Below, one piece after another: positions 45,480 through 57,530 of a stretch of DNA of 64,000 nt. Position numbers and translations under genes: made by a program. This DNA is from Isoetes taiwanensis (lineage: Eukaryota; Streptophyta; Lycopodiopsida; Isoetales; Isoetaceae). Numbering within the stretch: the stretch's first letter is position 1; each line of letters opens with the position of its first letter. Location: NCBI GenBank assembly GCA_021234155.1, contig JAJEKV010000087.1, positions 3,655,242 to 3,719,241 on the forward strand, written 5' to 3'. The notes beneath the pieces are model-generated. The model had not been told where the DNA came from, made no database searches, and saw only the letters and a program-made list of their open reading frames with translations.

Positions 45480-47084
45480 TGTGGCGTTCCCAAACGATTA
45501 TCACGGTCCGGGGCGATTATCTTGATCTTTGTCTCAAATCCGCATTACACGCCACTCCAACCGGCGTAATGCGACGGCGTGTAGCCAGGTGAGTAGCCCT
45601 AGGGGGCAACTTGCTAGGTACGTGCATTTCTTATTAATGTGCACATGCACATTTATTAAGGTGCACACATTTCCATGTGGGCACATTTAGGTGCACACAT
45701 TTCCATGTAAGCACATTTGGCCACCTAGCCATTAAAGGCAAGTGGGCCCATTTCCAATTATCCCACATGCCTAAAGGGATAATTGGAAACCCTAAGCCCC
45801 AACCCTTGCCTATTTAAGTAGAAGAACCCTAACTTGCCCATTTTTCGTTCCTAGGGTTTTAGAGCTGTTTTGGCTGCTCTAGGAGTCAAAACCGCCTCCC
45901 GGACTTCCGTCGAGAGAATGGCACCATTAGTTTCCCTTGATTCGAGCAGTTCGGTAGGATGGTCGAACTTCAGTCAGGAGGAGCAACTCATGGATCAGGT
46001 ATGTAGTCGATTTAATGGTCTAAACCATTTTCCAGTCATTGTATCAGTAGGTTTAGCCTATTAAATCGCCTTTAGCAGCTATCTAGATCTCTAGATGAGT
46101 AGATACAGGACTCTAACTAAAGAACCTAACTCTATGATATAGATTAGATCTATGTTCTTTAGTTCTTACGTGATGTATATGGATGATGTATCTCTGTGAA
46201 CTCCTTGTATTGGGAAGGGGGGTAGAGACTTCAAGCTTGGTAGTAGATGCTCCTAGATTAGCCTCTCTAGCACACCATAGATTCGGCCTGTGTACAAGAA
46301 CCACACTTGGTTGTGGGTGGAGGGGGACCGGGCCGAGAAGGAGGTTAGGTGTTGACTCTTGAGCGATCCCTCGGTGTGTAAGGCCCTGGGGGGATCATTG
46401 TGACTAGGTCTAATGGCTTACCACCGAGTGTGGGTAAGGCATGGGCTCGACACCGTGAAGTGGTGTTCATGACTTTCCAGTGGGTTCGATCGAATCTGGC
46501 AAAGTGGCCCTCTAGTCACCTTGAGTCAGCATGTAGATCTGCGAGGGAGTGATCCCTACACTGCCCCATCGAACTGGGATGATGACCCGGGAATAGCCCT
46601 TCGGCTATGCATCCCGTGAGGCTCTGATCAGTCCGACACTTTTCAGCCTACTCGCAAAGTGTGCACAGGAGGGGCGGATGGAGTGGACAACCCTATGCCA
46701 TGTTCTTATGCCCAGCCAAATCCATTGCCATGAATTACATGCGCAATGAACTTCGGAGACCCAAGCCGTCCGTCATCCCTTTGAGTCCGAGCCTTGGGTA
46801 GGATTCCTATGTGATGTGCTGATCTTTGTCTATGCAGATATGTGGAGGACCATCCTTCGTGATGGTCATATGATGTTGATGTATGTACTACCGACATGTA
46901 TGTTTACGCTTCATGACTAGGTAGGCCCGAGGGAGACAGGTAAAGGACCCTTCATTCTTCCCACCGGAACTCTTCAAGGTTGCAGTGATACGTGGAGGGC
47001 CCTATATTAGCATGGAGCTGGTATGGGGGATGAACTCCTGTTTGTATACGGTGAGTGCACCGTATATGAGTAGGGGACGTCACA
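45480..47084. mobile_element. Solo LTR, 1.6 kb, of another LTR family
   Basis: Begins TGTGGCGTTCCC and ends GGGGACGTCACA, near-inverted ends of TG...CA type. The paralogous element at 12195-12235 lacks it and reads straight through (ggtggtggctgctctc), giving the empty site. The flanks gtgggc and gtggc suggest a degraded 5-bp duplication GTGGC. A TATA-like ctatttaag lies at about 45810. No internal region or second LTR is present. Confidence 0.85.
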
Positions 47085-50000
47085 GTGGCTGCTCTCTTGG
47101 ACTCCTACCTGGCTTCCTGCAATCGTATTCAACGTCTTGATCATTTTTCAGACACAACCCCTTCTTTGGAGACTGTCGATGTTCATGCTGTCATGAAGCA
47201 ACCCTTGCTTGATGACACTCAACAGCCTCTTTTCTTCACTACACAAAATGCTGCTCCTCCTGTCATGCTTCAACCTCCTGCTCATCAGGTTCAGGACACG
47301 GAGGTTGTTCCTCATATTCAAACTCCAGAGGTGGAAATAGTGGACATTGGTAACAATCAACCGTTCCGCTTAGCTGCTAATCTTCCTTCCACCTATAAAG
47401 CATGCGCTGTGACGCTGTTCAAGAAATTCAAACATATTTTTGCTTGGAGCTACAAAGACCTTCGAGGTATCAAAAAAGAGTTGGGGGAACTCACCATTCC
47501 TACTAAACCTGGTGCACGCCCCATCTAGCAACGACAGTACAGGCTCAACCCAAATTATCGTGACCGCGTCAAGGCCGACATTGATAAACTCTTAGTTGCT
47601 GGCCTGATTTATGAGGTTAAACACTCTGAATGGGTGAGCCCCATCGTCATTGCTCTCAAACACAATGGTAAGATCCGCGTTTGCGTGGACTACAGAAAAC
47701 TCAATCAAGCTACGGAGCGTGATCACTTTTCGCTTCCCTTCACTGACCAGGTTCTTGAAGAAGTTGCTGGTCATGAGATGTACTCTTTCATGGATGGCTT
47801 CTCTGGGTACAATCAAATTTCTATCAAGAAGGAAGATCAACTCAAAACTACCTTCACCACCCCGTGGGGCACTTTTGCCTACAAGGTGGTACCTTTTGGT
47901 TTATCAAACTCTCCTTCCATCTTTCAACGTATCATGCTCTCCGTCTTTCAAGACTACATGAAGGATAAACCTTAGATCTTTCAAGATGATTTTTCAGCCT
48001 ACAGCTCCATGAATGATCATTTGGAGAAGTTAGAGCTTGTCTTTCAAAAATGTGATGAATCTGGCATTAGTCTCAATCCTGAGAAGTGCACTTTCTGCGT
48101 CACCTCAGGTGTTCTGTTGGGTCATGTAGTCAGTAAAGATGGCATCACCACGGATCCTGCTAAAATCAGTTGTGTACTGAAAGATCAAGCACCATCAAAT
48201 ATCAAACAGATACGTTCCTTCCTGGGTAAGGTTAATTACTATTCCACCTTCATTCCTGGACTTGCAGCTATAGCTGATCCCATTCATAAACTCATGGGTG
48301 ATGAATCCACTTGGGCTTGGAATCCCGAAGCGGAAGCTGCTTTTCAGAAGTTGAAGCTGTTACTTACTCAGGCCCCGGTACTTGTTCCTCCTCAATGGGA
48401 CAAGCCCTTCCACGTTCATGTTGATGTCTCTGCTTTTGTCATTGGTGTTGTTCTTTCTCAGGCCTATGATGAGCACACGGATAAACCGATTCGTTATGCC
48501 AGCCGGAAACTCAATCCTGCTGAGCGCAACTACTCTGCCACGGAACGGGAAGCCTTGGACTTAGTTTTCTGTGTCCAACGTTTCCGTCATTATTTGTTGG
48601 GAAGCCAGATCAAGTCCTTTGTTGATCATCAAGCTCTTCTTTATTTAATCAACGAAGCCACGCCCACGGGTCGAATTGCTCGTTGGGTCCTTCTTCTGCA
48701 AGAATTCGCTCCCTTCGAAATTGTTCATAAGGCAGGCAAGTCTCATGTGGTGCCTGATTATCTTTCACGAATCCACACGGATGATCCCTCCACAGGTGTT
48801 TTTGATGCCTTTCCAGACGCACAATTGTTCCTGGTCACGGCCACGCCCCATTGGTTTCACAACTTTCAGCAATATCTTCTCACTGGTGCTCTTCCTCCCG
48901 AAGATCCGACGCTCTCTCCAGACAAGCTTCGCTCCCGCCGCCGTCAGTTTCTCAGAGAGGTCCGTGACTATACCACTTATACAAACGCGGCAAAGACATG
49001 GTCCTCCGTCGTTGTGTCCTCCCTCATGAGGTGCCCGATATTGTTCGACAAGCCCATGACGGGCTTGGTGGTGGTCATTTTAGTGGTGACGCCATGGCAC
49101 GCAAAATTCTTTTGGCAGGATATTTCTGGCCCACGCTCTTCAAAGATGCTCACGCTTATGCTCGCACGTGTGACGTCTGTCAGCGTGTGGGAAAGCCCAC
49201 GGCCCGTGACGCTCTTCCATTGACGCCGGTCGCCACGCCACTTCCCTTCAGTAAATGGGGAATGGACTTTGTGGGACCCATGGACCCACCGGCGCGGCAC
49301 ACCCGTGCCCGTTACATTCTGGTCATCACGGATTATGCTACCAAATGGGCGGAAGCTTGTGCACTTCCAAACAACACTGCTGCCAGCACAGCCCGGGTTC
49401 TCTACACGCACATCATCACGCGTTTTGGCTGTCCCACGGAACTTGTTAGTGATCGTGGCGTGCATTTTGTCAATCATACCATCAAGGAGCTGACGGACTA
49501 TCTTCACATCCAACACAGGAAGAGTACACCTTACTATCCTCAAGGAAATGGCTTGGCTGAAAGTACCAACAAAACTCTCATCACTGTTCTCAAGAAAATT
49601 TGTGACGCTTCTCGTACAGATTGGCAAGACAAGTTGCCTACTGTTCTTTGGGCGTACAACACAATTTTTAAAATTGCTACTGGCCATACTCCCTTCAAAT
49701 TGGTTTATGGTCAAGAAGCCCTTATGCCCTTCGAATATATTCTTCCGACTCTCCGTTTCCAACTTGCTACCGCACATAATCCACCTGCTGCCCTCAAAGA
49801 ACGGGTTTATCAATTGGAACAGTTGGATGAACTTAGGCGAGATGCTTACATTCATGTTCTTCATGGACAACAGTTGCAGAAATCGTTGCATGATAAACGT
49901 CTTAAGACAAAAACATTCAAAGAAGGTGATTTGGTTCTTCTTTATGATTCTCGTTACAAAAATTTTCTGGGCAAGTTGAAGTTCAGGTGGGCTTGGTCCT

Positions 50001-50171
50001 TATCAAATTATTCAAGTTATTCAACCCAGTGTTTTCAAGCTGGCCGAGTTAGATGCCACTCCCTTACCTACTCTGGTTAATGGCTTTCGCCTTAAACAAT
50101 TTCATACAGACGCCACAGACAGTTCTACACAAGATGCACCACAAAGTTCTGACACCACAGATAGTGACTAA
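47085..50171 (+). pseudogene. Pol: linker, reverse transcriptase, RNase H, integrase
   Basis: The linker frame (47085-47528) ends at a TAG. RT resumes at once (QRQYRLNPNYRDRVK, VCVDYRKLNQ, MDGFSGYNQI, FGLSNSPSIFQ). A deletion near 47975 creates a stop just before the catalytic IFQDDFSAY. The frame 48009-49223 holds the RT end (GISLNPEKCTF, LGHVVSKDGI), RNase H (HVDVSAFVIGVVLSQ, YASRKLNPAERNYSATERE) and a tether. The integrase follows in another frame (48998-50080): HDGLGGGHF with CDVCQR (zinc finger), GMDFVGP, SDRGVHFVN and NGLAESTNK, so all three acidic catalytic residues are present. A frameshift near 49985 precedes the true end (GPYQIIQVIQPSVFKLAELD to a stop at 50171). Confidence 0.88.
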
Positions 50172-51223
50172 AAGCGGCATATTTATATTAATAGAGGCAA
50201 ATTAAAATGTGAGCCTTGCTCACTATCTTCCGCTATGAGCAGAGCTCTATTTTGGGCAAAGCCCTATATACAAAATCCTAAGTTAAAAACCCCTCTACTC
50301 CGGGTTTGGAGCAGAGGTGATGCGCAGGATGTGGTAGTAGTTCTGCTCCGGATCCCAGCGCAGATGCACCACCACTTCCATGGGGTTGGTCAGAGGGTCG
50401 GGATGCTCAGCCATCCCACTGCACCAGCCATCCATAGGGATGCCACGGTTGTGGCACTTCCAGAGATCCAGACAGTTCATCTTGCAGGTGATCTATTCCT
50501 GGTAATTGCTAGGCATTATGCAGTTCTCGTTCAAACCAGCCACTGCCATACTCATCGTCGCCAAGGGTGTCTCAGCTTCGCCCACTGCTCGTCTTATATA
50601 GCCCAACCGACGGGAATCCTGTCGACGTGGACCAATCAGAAAACTCGCTGACGTGGTTGCAATGCAAGGCTGTTTCTAAATTGGAATCTTTTCTCCCGCC
50701 GCATATCTAGCCATGATACCTTCTGACACCTTCGTTTTAATGATATCCCACTTCAAGTTGCCCCCATTAAATGACATTCCTTCTTTTCACGCCCGTCGAC
50801 CATTAATATGTGTACCTTCGCCAGCTGTCCCATCCGATCGTTCGTTCACGTCTCATCTCCACCGTCCATTGCTTCTCCCTTCACTGCTTGGGGACTTAGC
50901 TAAATTTTTGCCTCTCAATTGCCTCCTTCGCATCTATCACCACCTGGCATCATCAACGGTCGCCGTTTCATTCTCATCATGCCCCTTCGCCAACACTTGT
51001 GCGCCCTAAAAACCTTTTCGTCTATCTTCGTCTTCGCTTTCTGCTCTCCGCCCTCCGGCTTCTCAAGACAGTTCTTCATGTTCCTTTCCGACGCTCTTTG
51101 CCATGGCTACTGCACCCAAATTTCCTCAACTCCAGGCTTTTGCTCCAAGGGATCCGGCTCTTTTTGAGTCTGTGATATTCTCCACACCCACCTTTAGAAG
51201 CGCTCGTTGGTCCGAGTCGTGAA
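50172..51223. other. Non-coding stretch between pol and the extra ORF
   Basis: A minus-strand frame at 50295-50480 (MNCLDLWKCHNRGIPMDGW...) has protein-like composition and could be an antisense extra ORF; I do not recognise it. The remainder to 51200 is pyrimidine-rich on the plus strand and shows nothing else. Confidence 0.35.
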
Positions 51224-54110
51224 GTGGCGAAACGCCATGGACTTTACGAATTCTCCACACAGGAACTCCCGGCACCCAATCCAGAGCAATTGAAGCAGTT
51301 TTTCGCTCATATCATCAACACCCCGGAAGTATACGCCACCACGGTCGATGGCACCACCATTTTGCTTACTCAAGCTCTGATTTCTGAGGTATTCCACATT
51401 CCTCTTAAAAGACCTTCTTTATCTTGGGCTGCTTTACAGGACCAGGATGTCACTGAGTATGGTGCAGTTCCTTATCAAGCCAACATGCATCGCCTCACCA
51501 ACATTGCCAAGCCCTACGACACTTTTGTAAAGTTTCTGTGGCGGAAACTCCATGGGTATTCCATCAAGAACACCCATATCAATAAACAGTTCTATAATGT
51601 TGTTATCATGGCCATCCACTCTCCTCACCATATTGATTGGACACAACTGCTGTTCTTCAGACTTCTTCATGAAGTGGATCGCATTAGGGCCGCCTCTTCT
51701 TCCGTCTTTGAAGCCTCAGTGGGTGCCCATCTTCAAGCCCTCATCCGTCATTACCTTTCTATCCCTGGGTCCCCTTCCATTTCTCATGCATCCACTCATC
51801 AATCCTTTCATTCCCTTCCTCACAACCAACAGGCTGAGACTTCACGCCCTTCTTCTCCTGGTCATGTTCAACACAACGCCACGCATGTCACTGTCTCTTC
51901 TTCCTCCACAGAATCCATGCCCTCCACTTCTCATCATGTATCTCAGACGTCACAAACACGGCAGCAACAGGGCCCTCCCCCTCCACATCCTCGCCAGCTC
52001 CTGTATCAATACCAGCAGGATGTTCAAGCTGTGGTCCTTAAGTTACAAGAATCCCAGGAAGTTCTCATGAATGGTGTTCAAGCGTCCCTGGAGGCCTCGG
52101 ACGCTGTTCACAGGGATCTTCAAGTTGCCAACACATAAGTTCAGTCCTTGGAAGACAAACTTCAAGAAAAGCACGAGGCTCTCTTACGGGCCCGTGAGGA
52201 TCTCAAGACTGCACATGATCAGACCAGCCTGCTTGCTGATCAACAGGCTCAGTTGCAATCCACCATTGAGGAATTGCTGGAGCAGGTCAAGGCCAAGGAT
52301 AACCTCCTCGGTGACAAGGATAAAGACCTTGCCAAACTTAACACCATGTATACAGAGCTTTCTCAAAGTTACAGCACTCAAGTCCATGACCTTACAACAC
52401 GTGATGCTCGAATCACCTCTTTAGAAGATCAGCTTTCCACGCTGACAAGTCAGCTCACGCCCCTCCAGGATCAACTTACGGAGGCTCAGAAACAGAAGCT
52501 CATTGATGACGCAGAGATTGCCACGCTTCGACTCCACACTCCTGGGCCATCCTCTTCACATGGCACGCTTTCTCAGAAACAGTTCCGTGATCAATCACGT
52601 CTTCTGCTTGAAAAGGACAATCAGATCCACGACCTCGAACATCAACTTCAGCTTGTTGTTCAGTCAGCTGAAGAAGCCCAGACTAAACAAGAGGGCTACA
52701 TCAATATAGCTCTCCACATGTCTGTGGATTTCGCTACTCCTTCCAGTTACCTGGATTATGTGGTAGCCCGCCGCCACCTCTTTCTTCTGAAGTGGTACGC
52801 GGCAAATGGTCAGGTTGATGCCCAGCTGCGCAGTGCGGATTTTCTCAAGATTTGGCCGGACCTTTCAGTTGAAGACAAAGGTTTACTCTGTGCCCTCTTA
52901 GTCTTCGACCTCATCCACTGTGAAGACCCTGATTTGATCACCTTGTTGTTCAGCCGATGGCGTACATCTTTCATGACTTCTATCTGGCTGATACGCAAGA
53001 CAAATTCCGAGATGGGCCACATCGAAACTTTCAGGGCAACCCACCGGCTCACTGGGTGTTATTGGATACCAACCCGTATTTAAAAGATCATGATAAGTCT
53101 CACACTTTTGGAGAGGACTACATGCCTGAGCTTGCTCATCACTTACCTCTTTGGCAAGCTGAAACGCTGGAACAGGTGCGGAAGAATCTAGCGCATCCAG
53201 AGGATCTTCCGTTTGCCCAAATTTATATGCAGCACTTAGCCGGCTACAATCAACTGCGTGCCCTTCTGGATAGCAAGACCATGCCCACGGGTTGGGATAG
53301 CCCTCCTGTCTATACTCAGCTCTCTGCTTCTGATTGGGACCAGTGGTGCCGAGCTCTTGATCCAGACCTTGTACGAGAATTCAGGGAGCAGGCTCAGCAG
53401 CCCACGCCCACGGGCATGGCTCCCTCTCCCTATGCTTCACTGGGAGTCCCTCCACGCCCCAGGTTTCTCACCTCCGACTGGCGTCTTCCCTTTTGGACAA
53501 AGGTCCTGGAAGGCCACGCTGGGTGGACTCCTCCTCAGATTTTGACGGATCTCCACTGGGATCCACGTTTTGTCAGACGCTCAGACTGGGAGGATGGTGC
53601 CACTTTGGACCACACCCGAAATTGGATATATATTGCCAATGAGCGTGGTTCACACACGCCCACTCATGCTGTCCATGGCCTTGATACCTTTTGCGAATCG
53701 CCGCCACCTCACCGGATCCTTCGGGGTTCACCCAAAGCAGGCTTTTGTGCTGCTCTTAAGTGCCTCCTGCTCAGCTCGCTCCATCGGCAGCGTCCTATCT
53801 TTTATTGCAACCCAAATGCGGCGGCCGGTCGCGATTGGAGACACTGTCTTCTTATGGAATGCCGCTTTGTACCGGCCAAGCACATATTGCCCTTTGAAGA
53901 CATGGTACGCCGCGGCTTTCTCATTGATGCTCATCCCCGCGACTTGGGCTCACCACTCCTCGAAGCTCTTCTGGCACGCCAGATCTCATTGGCAATTACC
54001 ACAATGGCGCTCGCCCTCATTCCCCGTGAGGATGACTTTCAAATTGTCGGGTTCCCGCCATCAGAAACACTTCCTCCTTTTCTTCACCCTAAGTGTCGTT
54101 TGGTGGGGGG
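51224..54110 (+). pseudogene. Extra ORF after pol, coiled-coil protein
   Basis: Three frames that were probably one protein of about 960 residues: 51224-52138 (MAKRHGLYEFSTQELP, with a P/S/T/H-rich end), 52139-52960 in the same frame after a TAA at 52136-52138, and, after a shift near 52950, 52957-54100. The first part, with FFAHIINTPEVYATTVDG and ISEVFHIP, resembles the N-terminal domain of plant retroelement and plant-mobile-domain proteins. The second part is a long heptad-rich coiled coil (LLADQQAQLQSTIEELLEQV). The third is Trp-rich without a known domain (WDPRFVRRSDWEDG). No signal peptide or membrane segment is evident, so an envelope function is not supported. Further frameshifts occur after about 53700. 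Confidence 0.6.
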
Positions 54111-54113
54111 GAG

Positions 54114-54730
54114 TGTTAGTCCTGTATATCCTGGTACAGGACTATTCATGCACACGACGGACCAGGTCAAAGCTAAGGATCTACAATGCACGGGTCGGGT
54201 CGCCCAAGGCCCCGCTAGAAGACCAAGGGCCAGACCACGCAGAATCAAAGACCGCTACCGCCAAGAGGAGGCGCCGGACAAGTGACGACCCCGCCACCGC
54301 CCCTCGGCGGGCCAAGTGATTCCGTGCACTTCAAGAGGCACCGCCAGCATTCCTGCAAATCAGGCCTCCTTCCAGGAGTCGGCACCGAAATCAGTCAGAG
54401 TGTCTATATTGGGCCAAAGGCCATTGTACTATATATATGAGTAGAGCTAGCACATGAGTTTTTAGATGAGTTTTGAGTCTTGTCTCACTTCAGTTTTCTC
54501 TCGATTGCGAGAGCTCATGTATTTTCATTGACATCAAAGAAGTTGTTCTCATTATTGTGATCTCATTGTTCCCTTTTGCTTTCTTTTCTCTTTTCCCTTG
54601 TTCTTTTTGCAAATCCCGCGTGACATAGCTCCCAGATTCTCCTGTTAGATCCAAGGGTCCTCACAGAGGGCTGTCTTGCAGGAGTTCCCGAACCCAGACC
54701 CCAAACAAGACAGTTTACATATTTTTAACA
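54114..54730 (+). repeat. 3' LTR of the Ty3/gypsy element
   Basis: Follows the polypurine tract directly, begins TGTTAGTCCTG and ends TTTTTAACA, giving terminal TGTTA/TAACA. A TATA box (tatatatatg) is at about 54430, with a short leader and T-rich stretch downstream. The 3' border rests on the terminal inverted repeat only, because no 5' LTR is available for comparison. Confidence 0.65.
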
Positions 54731-55023
54731 AGCAGGAAGTTTACCCTTATCTCCAGTATCACTGGAGATTATATACGGATTAGAGAAGACATTGATGTCC
54801 CTGCAGCAGATGAATCACTTCACTTGTGTTTCGCCGGTTGAATGGAATGGAGACCCCAACTTCCATTCTGCCCGTGTTGTTGAGGAGTGATATATGTCGC
54901 TATAGAAATCCACACCACAATAAAACGACGACCCTACTATATTGTTAAGCCATGTTCTGAATGCTAACATTTTTTGTTACTATTGTTAGTTATTATGTGA
55001 TTATATGTTGGCAATATCTGCAG

Positions 55024-55214
55024 TTGGGATAAATGCTGTCTTCATGCAAACATATGTTGGAGGAGTATCATGCCTCCCATTAGATTATCTAACAAGCCTT
55101 ATTGGATCATCAAGAATTCTTGGGATCCAAGCTGGGGTGAGCAAGGCTAGAGGGAAAGCAGAATGTGGATTGAACACTATGGTATCAAGTGTTATGGCTG
55201 TTGTTCAACCCTGA
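55024..55214 (+). pseudogene. RD19-type cysteine protease, last exon fragment
   Basis: After a ctgcag acceptor: GINAVFMQTYVGGVSC, then in a shifted frame NKPYWIIKNSWDPSWGEQG, then back to CGLNTMVSSVMAVVQP and a stop. These are the end of the papain-fold domain of RD19/cathepsin F-like vacuolar proteases. The catalytic Asn (KNSW) is kept, but the segment with the catalytic His, between VSC and KPYW, is deleted. Two frameshifts confirm a pseudogene. No upstream protease exon is visible; the Ty3/gypsy LTR ends 290 bases before. Confidence 0.75.
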
Positions 55215-55665
55215 TATCTGTATATTGTAACTTGTCTTAACTAGTTTTACATGCGTTATGACTACATGGATAAATTCCAAATGTACCTAGTAGCTTTGTT
55301 TATTACATGCTATTTTACATTACATGCCTCAGCAGAGGCACCCTGTACATTTATCCGTTCTTTAATTTTTTTCAATCTTATGTTTGTATACAGTGTTCAC
55401 CATCAAAAGCTCTGTCGTTTTATTTGGACATCAAAGAAGATCTCTAAAGCTCTTGTATCTTTTGTAAAAATGCACTAAATTCTTGTCCGTGTGAAAATAT
55501 AAAGAATTGTTCATCATCAGAAGCTCTGCTGTTTTATTTGGAAATCAAAGAGCGATCCATAGAGCTCTATTGTTTCCTTTGTAAAAATGCACTAATTTCT
55601 TGTCATAACTTCACCGTTGACAGCAGAGTTACAAACGAGATTTAGAGAATGCAGAGAGATATGCC

Positions 55666-56084
55666 GTGGACGATCACTATATGTCCAACCTCGCCGATAA
55701 ACGATCACTCACCCTCGTCGCAACAATGCTCAACACCTTGACGGCAACAAAGTACATTGACCACATATTAGCAGACTCACAGCTGACGTCGTCAGACATC
55801 CTCTGTCTTCAAGAGACGAGATTGGATGAATTGATAATATCAGAGTGATTGCCGAGAATGCAACATCGCAATCCACACCCGGAGCCAACGCCGCAACAAA
55901 AACCGCCAGGACTGTCCTCGTGGGAGATTTCAACGTAGATGCCCTGCGACAAAACAACATCATTGCGGCCTTGCAAGCCGCGTTGCTCGGCCATGTCCAA
56001 CAAGTCAAAGCTGCCATGCACTCCACGATGCCGCTCGATCACATCTGGACAGACTTCAAGCCCGCGCTTTGTGACATGGTATAG
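55666..56084 (+). pseudogene. Endonuclease/exonuclease/phosphatase-domain fragment
   Basis: Frame 1 (55666-55848) has ATKYIDHILADSQL and SSDILCLQETRLDE, with the Glu of the QET metal-binding motif. Frame 2 (55845-56084) has RTVLVGDFNVDAL and MPLDHIWTD, with the GDFN motif and DH near the end of the fold. The middle of the domain is deleted. Such domains occur in LINEs and in Helentron-type Helitrons; the spacing and the wording of the motifs recall the latter, but no other part of such an element is visible. Confidence 0.55.
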
Positions 56085-56869
56085 GTATGATTGTGCAAAA
56101 ATACCCTCTGGCCATGGAGGGCAACCCTCCGTGCGCAACACCTTGTTTGTTTCCCCTCGAGTGTTTGTTAGTTTGAGTTCTTGGCATACACCCTGCAGCA
56201 GCAGTCCATGACTGCCGGATGCTACAAGGCTGCCATGCTCATGATCACAAAACAAGAACAAGACAAAGAAATATGTACAAAGAATGAAGGGGAACGTGGC
56301 CAAATGAGGCTCTCCAAATATGAGATCAAACCTGAGTACAAATGAAGAGGCTCCGGTCTAATATAGTGTAGACTGCAAATCTGAGCCGTACACTAACTAA
56401 ATCTAATCCTTACACTTATGTTAACCTAAGCATGCCAAGTGTCAGTCTGCCACCACTGACACCTAACATATGCATGCACAATGTTAACCACTAGGTGGGT
56501 AACACTGCCTCCCCCTAAAAGTTTTTAGCACAAAAACATGTACAGACTTTTATAAGACAAGTCCGACAATTACAACATGGTGCCAAAAAATTTTAGGGGC
56601 GAAAATGATGGTAATGATTGGGTTGTGTCGCCATAAAAAATCTGCATGAATGTGTTGATGACGAAGAAGATCCAAAGGAATGTCGATGTAGAACGTGGAT
56701 CATAGGAACTTGGGCCAAAAAAACATGAAGACCATCCCCTTATATGATGGGGAAGTCCATTTTAACAAATATTGCCCAATAATTCGCTTAAAAACAATTA
56801 TGATAGGGGATCTTAAAAACATAAGCACGAGAAAAACATCCCCCGTGATCAGCCATAGAAGAGCGTGAC
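56085..56869. other. Possible minus-strand LTR end; no gene
   Basis: On the minus strand, about 56520-56505 reads cttttagggggaggca, a polypurine-tract-like run, and the sequence beyond it could be an LTR beginning TGTTACCC. I could not find a matching second copy or end. Nothing coding is seen. Confidence 0.3.
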
Positions 56870-57250
56870 AATATTTTTGAAGAGCGTGGATCTGGAGCTA
56901 GGAGCGTGGCCATGAGCAAGCGTGGGTGCAGCGTGGCTCTGTGGGCATGAGCGTGGCTGATGAGGCGTGAGTGGGAGAAGAAGAAGCGTGAGCAGCGTGG
57001 CTTTGGCGTGGCAAAGCGTGAGTTGGCGTGGGTTGACCGTGGGCATGAAAAAAGCATTAGCGTGTGCCGTGGGCGTCAACAAGTGTGGCCCGTGGGCGTG
57101 GCCAGAAAAATGCAATGTTTCTTCTATAAGCGTGAGATGAGCGTACGTGACCGTGTGGAACAGCTGGGTCACTGCGTGAAAAATCTGGCGGGAAGCAGAA
57201 CCTGTCAGAACCCACGCGCCCGTGGATGCCGTGAACGCGAAACAAGGCGT
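56870..57250. repeat. gcgtg-rich tract
   Basis: About 25 occurrences of gcgtg (mostly agcgtg or ggcgtgg) within 380 bases, at irregular spacing in the same orientation, with variable intervening sequence. It is not a simple tandem repeat. Confidence 0.75.
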
Positions 57251-57530
57251 GACCCTAAAAGGCACTAAAAAACGATGACAGATCTCAGCCATGGATCCTG
57301 GGCGGCTAAATCTGAGCCGTTGAGCTCAAGAAAACCTAAGAGTGCCCTAAAATTGGCACGAACGGTGCAGCTAGGCGGTGATGCAGGCCGGATCCTGAGA
57401 GAATGCCAAAAATAGATCTGCGATCCCTAGGTGTTGTATCTATCTATTTTTTGCTTCAAAGAAAAGTTTTCTCTATTTTTTGCTTCTATCTATCCTCTTG
57501 TTCCAATGTATGTTCTGTTTTATTAAAATA

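Larger units (their letters stand above)
44337..54730 (+). mobile_element. Ty3/gypsy element with extra ORF, 5' truncated
   Basis: Order on the plus strand: partial gag, protease, linker, RT, RNase H, integrase, non-coding stretch, extra ORF, polypurine tract ggtgggggggag (54102-54113) and 3' LTR (54114-54730). A solo LTR of another family interrupts the linker at 45480-47084. The 5' LTR, primer site and first part of gag are missing; the left edge abuts the MTase/FCP1 gene at about 44337-44400. An extra ORF between pol and the 3' LTR is a trait of the Athila/Tat lineages. RT motif DDFSAY and protease DGGSAVN fit that group loosely. Frameshifts and stops make it inactive. Confidence 0.85.

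Noticed and set aside
45870-46064. 64-codon plus-strand frame in the solo LTR
   Set aside because: It lies fully inside a 1.6-kb LTR; LTRs seldom encode proteins and no homology is seen.
51224-54110. Envelope protein making the element an endogenous retrovirus
   Set aside because: No signal peptide, transmembrane segment or cleavage site; coiled coil only. Called an extra ORF instead.
54731-55020. Further AIR9 or protease exon left of the RD19 fragment
   Set aside because: A few residues (GDYIRIREDI) recall A9 repeats, but the frame breaks at once and the match is too short.
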